Assembly: GCA_017563185.1 (NCBI GenBank)
Contig: JAFXIL010000147.1
Span: 1-37,014, forward strand
Origin: Kiritimatiellia bacterium
GTDB lineage: Bacteria; Verrucomicrobiota; Kiritimatiellia; RFP12; UBA1067
Reading direction: 5' to 3'
DNA length: 37,014 nucleotides
Made by a program: the position numbers and the translations under genes. The notes under the pieces were generated by a model. The model did no database searches, was not told the origin of the DNA, and saw only the letters and a list, made by a program, of their open reading frames with translations. Numbering within the stretch: the stretch's first letter is position 1; the number at the start of each line of letters is the position of its first letter. Positions 31,563 through 37,014 of the stretch are shown here, piece after piece.

Positions 31563-32744
31563 TCAGTAGTAGTCCACCGTCACCTTCTTGCGGTAGTTCT
31601 TTTCGAGGGCGGCGGCGATTCGCCTGACGACTGACCGCCGCAGCTCAAGATCCTGCGGGATGTTTGGGTCCTGATGCGACTCGTTCACCTTCGTGCCGAT
31701 CACGAACTCGATCCTGTCGTGGCGCATCATCCTCTCGAGAATCGCCCGCGCGGCGGCCGGCTCGCGTTCGGGCGGGCGCATCTGCTCGAGCGCCGCGAGA
31801 ACGCGCCCCAGCGTGAGAATGCCCTCCGTCGCTATGCCCACGCCCTCCATGGCACCGATCGGCGGCAGACCGCCTGCGGTCTTCATGTCGGCAAGTTTCA
31901 CCTTCACGCCAAGTTCGCGCTCCACGATGTTCGCCGTGGTGCCGCCGCACACGACCACATGGTCGAAGCCAAGCGTCGCCTGGCGGGCGTATTCGGCGTC
32001 GTGCTCCTTGTAGTAGGGCGGACCGGTGAGAACGCGCATCACGCGCGGGTGGCGCAGATAGCAGACGACGCAGCTGATGTCGTCCTTGCACCCTCCCGGC
32101 GTGATGAACAGCGCCTCGCGCGCGATCGCCGCGCTCAGGTCTTTCGCCGAGATGCCGGGATCGGCGGATATCTTCTCGCGCGCGAACCTAAGGACGCCCG
32201 AGCGCCGCCAGCCGAACTTCATGTCCTTCCTCGCTCCGAGGCCAGACTGCGTTACGCCGTCGGAGCACATGATGATGCGGTCGCCCGCCCGGAAGTCGGC
32301 CTCGCATTCGCGCACCTCGCGGTCCGGCCAGTGCGACGACACCACCTGCTCGTCCTTCAGCGGCGCAATCTCCTCCACGCCCCGCAGATGGATGTATCCG
32401 GGATTTCCCATCTCGCTGATCCGCGCCCTGCCGCCGAGGCGGAAGTCGAAGAGCGAGAACGTGGCATAGCCTATCTTCCTCACCTCGCAGACGGGCAGCG
32501 AGTCCATTATGATCTCGACGGCCTCGAGCATCGGCACGTTCGACTCGAGGAACTTGATCGCCATCGACGTCGTCATCGTTGCGAGCACGTTCGCCTTCAC
32601 GCCGCTCCCCAGCCCGTCGGAAAGCGCCACCAGATGCCTGTTCTCCTTCTCGACCGTCATGAAGCGCACGTCGTCGCCGCAGGCGCCCTGCCCGGTCTTC
32701 GTGTACTGGGCGGCCTCCATCTCGATGAAAAGGTCATCAGCCAT
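31563..32744 (-). CDS. SpoIIE/PP2C-type serine phosphatase with conserved C-terminal domain
   Basis: Residues 1-230 form a PP2C/SpoIIE phosphatase with metal-binding aspartates visible at D24/D25 (GDDVRF), D43 (LSDGLGSG), D162 (CSDGV) and D221/D222 (KDDISCVV). Residues about 231-393 form a further domain with GPP (241-243), CGGTTANIV (266-274), PPIG (294-297) and TEGILTL (306-312), which I recall only from phosphatases next to hydrogenases; its function is unknown. The ATG overlaps the hydS stop by 8 bases, so the two products are made together and probably interact. By family, the substrate is likely a phosphoserine or phosphothreonine protein, for example an anti-sigma antagonist or a regulator. 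None is encoded nearby. Confidence 0.88.
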   Translation of the reverse strand: MADDLFIEMEAAQYTKTGQGACGDDVRFMTVEKENRHLVALSDGLGSGVKANVLATMTTSMAIKFLESNVPMLEAVEIIMDSLPVCEVRKIGYATFSLFDFRLGGRARISEMGNPGYIHLRGVEEIAPLKDEQVVSSHWPDREVRECEADFRAGDRIIMCSDGVTQSGLGARKDMKFGWRRSGVLRFAREKISADPGISAKDLSAAIAREALFITPGGCKDDISCVVCYLRHPRVMRVLTGPPYYKEHDAEYARQATLGFDHVVVCGGTTANIVERELGVKVKLADMKTAGGLPPIGAMEGVGIATEGILTLGRVLAALEQMRPPEREPAAARAILERMMRHDRIEFVIGTKVNESHQDPNIPQDLELRRSVVRRIAAALEKNYRKKVTVDYY

Positions 32745-34485
32745 TGAGGTATTCCCCGCTGCCGCCCTCGCGGAGACGCCTGCCGACGGTCTGCGACTCG
32801 TACGCGCCCGCGATTTCGTTGAGCATGATCTCCGTCTCGGCGATGTGCTCGCCGAAGAGACGCGCCACCTGCTGCACGGTGTACACGTTCTTGCGGATCA
32901 CGTCGCGCGCCTTGGCGGCGATCTCCTCGCGGAGGCCTTCGTTCTTCGTCACGTCCTGCACCACCGCGCCGGCGAACTTGCCGCGGCTGATCGGGAACAC
33001 GCTTATCGTCACTATGCGGTCGTTCCACTGCTGGCGGTACTTGACGATCTCGCTACCGTACTCGACGGCGCCGGCGAAGAGCTCGGCGAACTCGGGCATG
33101 AAGCCGTCCACGCCTAGCCCGTCTAGGTTGCCGAGCACCTCGTATTCGGCGGAAGCGCCCACCATCTCCGCGAACAGGCGGTTGCACTCCACGATGGCCC
33201 CCTTCGCGTCGACGATCACGACGCCGGCGGGGATGTACTTGATGAGGGCGTTGGAGGTGCGCTGGAAACTCTTCTTGAGATAAATGTGGCACATCGCCTC
33301 CTCGGCCTTGCCGGCGAGGAGGGCCCTGGCGAATTCGCGGCAGGAGTTGTAGCCGCACGCGCCGCAGTTGATCTCGTCCGCCTTGGTGGTCTTGCCCACG
33401 CGGGCGAGCGCGCCGGCGATTGCGGATTCGTCAGGCTCGTCCTCCACGACCGCCGCCGCCGGGTACGCGGAAGTGCCGCAGTGCGTGAAGCACCGCCCCA
33501 CGGAGGTGCGGATCGGCGCCGTCGCGTCCGTCGCGAACAGCGTCGCGAGGCCCGACGCGCCGCGCGGCATCGCCGGGCCGTTCACGCACCCGCCCGGGCA
33601 TGCCAGCACCTCCACGAACAGCTTGCGTGGAAACTTCTCGGGATGCCGCTTGAACTCGGCGGGGTCGAAATCCTCCAGCATCCGCCGGAAGTCCTCAAGG
33701 CCCGAGACGGAGACGTACCGAACGTCCGTACGCCCGTCGCGCAGCGTGTCGTTCATGCCGCCCTCGACGGAGTAGAACCGCCCTTCCTCGGCCGGCCCCA
33801 GCGCCAGCTCCGCCTCCTCGCCGAACTTGATCCCCTTCCCTTCAAGGAACTGCTCGAGCGCGGGAAATATGACGGCGAGCGCCAGTTCGTCGGGATGCGC
33901 GTCGGCCTCGTTCTTCTTCGCCGCGCACGGCCCGAAGAACACTACCTTCGCCTGGCTGCCGTACTGTTCCTTGATGAGGCGGCAGTGCGCGCGAACGGGC
34001 GAGGGTAGCGGCGAGATGAACTCCGCGTACCCGGGCAGGTACTTGCGCACCATGTCCACGGCGGCCGGACAGGCCGACGAAATGACGAGCGGGGTTTTCG
34101 TCGCGTCTAGGAGCTTCGAGACGTGCGCGCTCACCGACTCCGCGCCGTGAGCCGTCTCGCTCACGCCGGCGAAACCGGCGGCCTTCAGCGCGGCGGCGAT
34201 CTGTCCGATCGTCACGCCCTTGAAGTAGCCGGCGAAACTCGGCGCGATGGACGCATAGAGCTTCGCGCCGGACGCCACCAGCTCCTCAAGGCGCGCCAGA
34301 TCGTTCCTGATCTTCTTCGCGTGGGCGGGGCATACCTTCACGCATTCGCCGCACGCTACGCACGCCTCCGGAAGCACGCTCGCCTTTCCGTCGACGATCC
34401 GAATCGCCTTCACAGGACAGTGCCGAACGCACTTGTAGCAGTCCTGGCACTCGTTCTCCGTCGTATAAACGGGACTCGTCACCAC
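32737..34485 (-). CDS. hydS: Group C sensory [FeFe] hydrogenase (HydS-like) with PAS domain
   Basis: The 582-residue protein starts at GTG (GGAGG 8 bases upstream). Two [4Fe-4S] sets (C13/16/19/23 and C42/45/48/52) precede an H-cluster domain with SSACPA (136-141), GPCAAKKNE (185-193) and CPGGCVNGP (296-304). In the first motif the usual proton-relay Cys is Ala (A138), as in the characterised Thermotoga HydS, which fits a low-activity sensor. A further Cys4 cluster domain (C374-x2-C377-x4-C382, C399) and a PAS domain (about 410-515) follow, then a helical C-terminus. The domain order matches group C hydrogenases proposed to sense H2. There is no kinase or cyclase output domain; output is probably through the overlapping phosphatase gene. 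Confidence 0.92.
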   Translation of the reverse strand: MVTSPVYTTENECQDCYKCVRHCPVKAIRIVDGKASVLPEACVACGECVKVCPAHAKKIRNDLARLEELVASGAKLYASIAPSFAGYFKGVTIGQIAAALKAAGFAGVSETAHGAESVSAHVSKLLDATKTPLVISSACPAAVDMVRKYLPGYAEFISPLPSPVRAHCRLIKEQYGSQAKVVFFGPCAAKKNEADAHPDELALAVIFPALEQFLEGKGIKFGEEAELALGPAEEGRFYSVEGGMNDTLRDGRTDVRYVSVSGLEDFRRMLEDFDPAEFKRHPEKFPRKLFVEVLACPGGCVNGPAMPRGASGLATLFATDATAPIRTSVGRCFTHCGTSAYPAAAVVEDEPDESAIAGALARVGKTTKADEINCGACGYNSCREFARALLAGKAEEAMCHIYLKKSFQRTSNALIKYIPAGVVIVDAKGAIVECNRLFAEMVGASAEYEVLGNLDGLGVDGFMPEFAELFAGAVEYGSEIVKYRQQWNDRIVTISVFPISRGKFAGAVVQDVTKNEGLREEIAAKARDVIRKNVYTVQQVARLFGEHIAETEIMLNEIAGAYESQTVGRRLREGGSGEYLNG

Positions 34486-34488
34486 ATC

Positions 34489-34746
34489 CTACCCCTCCCT
34501 CGGGAACGTCGCCTCGAGTATGTCGCGCATCACGAGAGGATCCACGTGCTTATATATCTTGCCGTCAACGACCACGATCGGCCCGTCCGCGCAGTTGCCG
34601 GTGCACAGGCTCGCGCCGAGGTCAACGTCCACCTCGTCCTTGAGCCCACGCTCCACCAGAAAGCTTTCGCACGCCTCCACGGTCTTCTCGTTCCCGCGCG
34701 CAAAACAGGAACTGCCCATGCAGATGATTATTTTCGGTTTTGCCAT
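34489..34746 (-). CDS. [2Fe-2S] thioredoxin-like ferredoxin paired with HydS
   Basis: 85 residues from the ATG at 34746 (AAGGA 5 bases upstream); the longer frame upstream lacks family similarity. Cysteines C9-x4-C14 and C48-x3-C52 bind one [2Fe-2S] cluster, the same pattern as the ferredoxin at 31095. The stop is 3 bases from the hydS start, so it is probably a partner of the sensor, supplying or removing electrons at its clusters. The two ferredoxins differ clearly in sequence outside the motifs. Confidence 0.88.
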   Translation of the reverse strand: MAKPKIIICMGSSCFARGNEKTVEACESFLVERGLKDEVDVDLGASLCTGNCADGPIVVVDGKIYKHVDPLVMRDILEATFPREG

Positions 34747-34834
34747 GACATCCTTTTCACTGTTGCCATCGGTCTCATAAACCATGTTCCAGTGTTCAAC
34801 GGGTGGGCACCATGCCGGCCGGCGCACGTGTCGG

Positions 34835-35641
34835 CTACTCGATGTCGACGACGCTCGCCCAGTGGAGGAGCAGTTCGTGGTTCTTCGGCGTCTGGTCGCG
34901 CGACGACTCCGCCGCCGCGACGATCGGAAGCCACTTCTGCACGTCCGGAAGCTTCACCTTCAGCGCCTCGCACGCGAGAGCCATGTACTTCTCGGCCGCA
35001 GCGACATGCCCGGAGAGCCAGAAGAGGAGGTACGTGCGTGCCACGTCGGCGAGCGGGTCGCCGAGGCGCACGTGGCTCCAGTCGATCACGCGCCAGTCGC
35101 CCTTCGGCGTGATGATCACGTTCGTCGGGTTGAAGTCGCCGTGGCAGAGCGCCTTGCCGCGCGGGTAGCTCTGGAGCTTCATGTGCAGGTCGTAGCGCGT
35201 CTCGCGCGGCAGCGGCGAGTCGGAGATCTGCTTGTCGAGCTTGTCGGCGAGGTTGCCCATGCGCTCCGAGGTCTTCTTGAAGATCTCGCACTGGATCGCG
35301 ACGAACTCCTTCAGGTACTTGACGAGGTTCTTCTTGTCCTTCGCCATCACGTCGGCGAGCGTCTCGCCCTCGATCCACTCGCGGCGGATGCACCAGTGCT
35401 CGCGGAGCTTGAGGACCTCCAGCACCTTCGCGACGGGCAGCCCGGTCTCGGCCGCGCGCGCCTCGTTCATCGCCTCGTTCAGGATCGCGCTCACCTTGTA
35501 GCTCGGCCCGAACACCTTGAGCACCGTGCCCTTGTCCTTCGTCACGACCTTGTCGGCGCGCTCGAGGAGGACGCCCTTCTTCGCGGTCTTCGGCTCCCTA
35601 TCTACGGCTGTCGAGGCCTTCTTCGTTGACGCTTTCTTCAT
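34835..35641 (-). CDS. APH/choline-kinase-like phosphotransferase
   Basis: A 268-residue protein of the aminoglycoside phosphotransferase/choline kinase fold. The catalytic loop is H167-G-D169-x-N-x-x-N174 and the metal-binding IDW is at D187, followed by LGDPLADVART. A lysine in VLKVF (about K42) may bind ATP. The first 22 residues are Lys/Thr-rich with a KKAST repeat. The substrate is unknown: members phosphorylate aminoglycosides, choline, sugars or small metabolites, and nothing here indicates drug resistance specifically. The ATG has a strong AAAGGAG site. It lies between adhE and the hydrogen-sensor genes on the same strand, separated from adhE by a heptad repeat array. Confidence 0.85.
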   Translation of the reverse strand: MKKASTKKASTAVDREPKTAKKGVLLERADKVVTKDKGTVLKVFGPSYKVSAILNEAMNEARAAETGLPVAKVLEVLKLREHWCIRREWIEGETLADVMAKDKKNLVKYLKEFVAIQCEIFKKTSERMGNLADKLDKQISDSPLPRETRYDLHMKLQSYPRGKALCHGDFNPTNVIITPKGDWRVIDWSHVRLGDPLADVARTYLLFWLSGHVAAAEKYMALACEALKVKLPDVQKWLPIVAAAESSRDQTPKNHELLLHWASVVDIE

Positions 35642-35664
35642 TTCGATCTCCTTTCGATTGCTTT

Positions 35665-35720
35665 TGACCTCAGACTTCGGACTTCAGACTTCGATGTCGA
35701 AAGTCCGATGTCCGAAGTCC
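35665..35720. repeat. Eight-unit 7-bp repeat array arranged as an inverted repeat
   Basis: These 56 bp are exactly eight 7-bp units. On the minus strand four GGACTTC-like units (GGACTTC, GGACATC, GGACTTT, CGACATC) are followed by four GAAGTCY-like units (GAAGTCT, GAAGTCC, GAAGTCT, GAGGTCA). The halves can pair into a long imperfect hairpin (about 21 of 28 positions). It lies 7 bp after the adhE stop and may act as a terminator or attenuator between adhE and the kinase gene, or be a dispersed repeat. Confidence 0.8.
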
Positions 35721-35727
35721 TTCAATT

Positions 35728-37014
35728 TCACACGGCGTCGTGCTTGCCGTAGTAGGCGTTAAGGTACATCTGCTTGATCTCCGACATCAGCGGGTAGCGC
35801 GGGTTCGCGCCGGTGCACTGGTCGTCGAAGGCCTGCTCCGTCATCGCGTCGAGGCGGTCGAGGAAGTCCTTCTCGTCCGGCACGTAGTCGCGGATCGTCG
35901 GCTTGATGCCGATGCGCGCCTGCAGCTCGCGGATGGCCTTGAGGAGGTTGTTGAACTGCTCGCCCTTGGACTTGCCCGCGATGCCGAGCGCGTCGGCGAC
36001 CTCGAGGTAGCGCTCGAGCGTGTGCGGGTGGTCGTACTGCGGGAACGTGCCCATCTTGCGCGGCACGGGGTCGGCGTTGAAGCGCAGCACCTGCTCCATC
36101 ATCAGCGCGTTGGCGATGCCGTGCGGGATGTGGTGGAACGCGCCGAGCTTGTGCGCCATCGAGTGCATAACGCCGAGGAAGGCGTTTGCAAAGGCCATGC
36201 CGGCCATCGTGGCTGCGTTGGCCATCTTCTCGCGGGCGACGGGGTTGGCAGTCTTCGAGACCGCCGCGTCGTAGCATGCGGGCAACCACTTGAAGATCAC
36301 CTGCAGGGCGCGGATCGCGAGACCGTCGGTGTAGTCGGTCGCCATCATCGAGGCGTAGGCCTCGAGGGCGTGCGAGACGGCGTCGATGCCGGACGCGCTC
36401 GTGAGGCCGGGCGGCGCCATCATCTGCATGTCGGCGTCAACGATGGCCATGTTCGGCATGAGTTCGTAGTCGGCGAGCGGGTACTTCACGCCGCTCTTCT
36501 CGTCGGTGATCACGGCGAACGGCGTCACCTCCGAGCCGGTGCCGGCCGAGGTCGGCACGCAGATGAAGTAGGCCTTCTCGCCCATCTTCGGGAACGTGTA
36601 GACGCGCTTGCGGATGTCCATGAAGCGCATCGCCATGTCCTGGAAGTCGGCTTCCGGGTGCTCGTAGAGGACCCACATGATCTTGGCCGCGTCCATCGCG
36701 GAGCCGCCGCCGACGGCGATGATCACGTCCGGCTTGAAGCCGGCCATCAGCTTCGCGCCTTCCTTCGCGCAGGCGAGCGTGGGGTCGGGCGCCACGTTCG
36801 AGAACGTTGTGAACATGATGCCCTGCTTCTCGAGCGACTTCTCGATCGGCTTCGTGTAGCCGTTCGCGTAGAGGAAGGAGTCCGTCACGATGAACGCCTT
36901 CTTCTTCCCCATCTCCTCGCCGAGCTCGCGGAGCGCCACCGCGAGGCACCCCTTCTTCTGGTACACCTTCTCGGGCGCGCGGAACCACAGCATGTTTTCC
37001 CTTCTCATGGCCAC
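35728..37014 (-). CDS. adhE: Bifunctional aldehyde-alcohol dehydrogenase AdhE, C-terminal half (5' partial)
   Basis: AdhE reduces acetyl-CoA to acetaldehyde and then ethanol, reoxidising NADH during fermentation. The frame is open to the right edge. Its first visible residues, VAMRRENMLWFRAPEKVYQ, match the linker between the aldehyde and alcohol dehydrogenase domains, so the aldehyde dehydrogenase half should lie just beyond the window. The NAD motif GGGSAMDAAK (102-111 of the visible part) and iron ligands D211, H215, H284 and H298 (in GIDAVSHALEAY and GVMHSMAHKLGAFHHIPHG) are intact. The C-terminal DDQCTGANPRYPL is also characteristic of AdhE. A stand-alone iron alcohol dehydrogenase is possible but less likely given the linker. 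It lies directly upstream of the kinase and hydrogen-sensor genes. Confidence 0.93.
   Translation of the reverse strand: MAMRRENMLWFRAPEKVYQKKGCLAVALRELGEEMGKKKAFIVTDSFLYANGYTKPIEKSLEKQGIMFTTFSNVAPDPTLACAKEGAKLMAGFKPDVIIAVGGGSAMDAAKIMWVLYEHPEADFQDMAMRFMDIRKRVYTFPKMGEKAYFICVPTSAGTGSEVTPFAVITDEKSGVKYPLADYELMPNMAIVDADMQMMAPPGLTSASGIDAVSHALEAYASMMATDYTDGLAIRALQVIFKWLPACYDAAVSKTANPVAREKMANAATMAGMAFANAFLGVMHSMAHKLGAFHHIPHGIANALMMEQVLRFNADPVPRKMGTFPQYDHPHTLERYLEVADALGIAGKSKGEQFNNLLKAIRELQARIGIKPTIRDYVPDEKDFLDRLDAMTEQAFDDQCTGANPRYPLMSEIKQMYLNAYYGKHDAV

Noticed and set aside
34835..35641. Antibiotic resistance gene
   Set aside because: The APH fold is shared by many metabolic kinases; nothing in the sequence or neighbours points to a drug substrate.

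Overview
The window is high-GC DNA from what looks like an anaerobic, fermentative Gram-negative bacterium. Lipid A synthesis (LpxI), a lipoprotein alpha-2-macroglobulin and a Tat-exported oxidoreductase imply an outer membrane. AdhE and two [FeFe] hydrogenases imply strict anaerobic fermentation. The gene style (LA_2272-type surface repeat protein, palindromic repeats inserted in genes, Gfo/Idh/MocA protein with a Tat signal) fits a gut member of the PVC group such as Kiritimatiellota. That placement is an inference; no rRNA or other marker here proves it.

Region 1 (1-14,205) is the right end of an integrated phage. A probable internal virion protein is cut by the left edge and overlaps an 11.7-kb gene for a 3,891-residue polyvalent protein. 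That protein carries a zincin-type HExxH peptidase, a DdrB-like ParB domain, two tandem modules ending in ADP-ribosyltransferase-like domains, a MuF-C-like domain and a long helical C-terminus. A convergent tyrosine recombinase follows, then a tRNA-Arg(CCG) whose 3' end faces the phage and is the likely attachment site.

Region 2 (14,252-23,347) is ordinary chromosome: an LA_2272-like surface repeat protein, an alpha-2-macroglobulin lipoprotein with a thioester motif, and the minus-strand group holB-ricT-aroQ-tadA, divergent from ybeY.

Region 3 (23,364-29,655) is a run of minus-strand genes: a probable L-ribulokinase and araD (pentose use), an RluA-type pseudouridine synthase with a tail made from palindromic repeats, an MscS channel, a Tat-exported Gfo/Idh/MocA protein and lpxI. 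Several of these overlap and are probably translationally coupled.

Region 4 (29,696-37,014) is the most interesting part, a two-unit [FeFe]-hydrogenase locus. One unit pairs a small [2Fe-2S] thioredoxin-like ferredoxin with a group B (catalytic type) hydrogenase. The other pairs a second such ferredoxin with a group C, HydS-like sensory hydrogenase carrying a PAS domain, whose gene overlaps that of a SpoIIE/PP2C-type phosphatase. An APH-like kinase and the C-terminal half of AdhE lie upstream. The layout suggests a hydrogen sensor that signals through a phosphatase to adjust hydrogen and ethanol production. The signalling target is not visible in the window.
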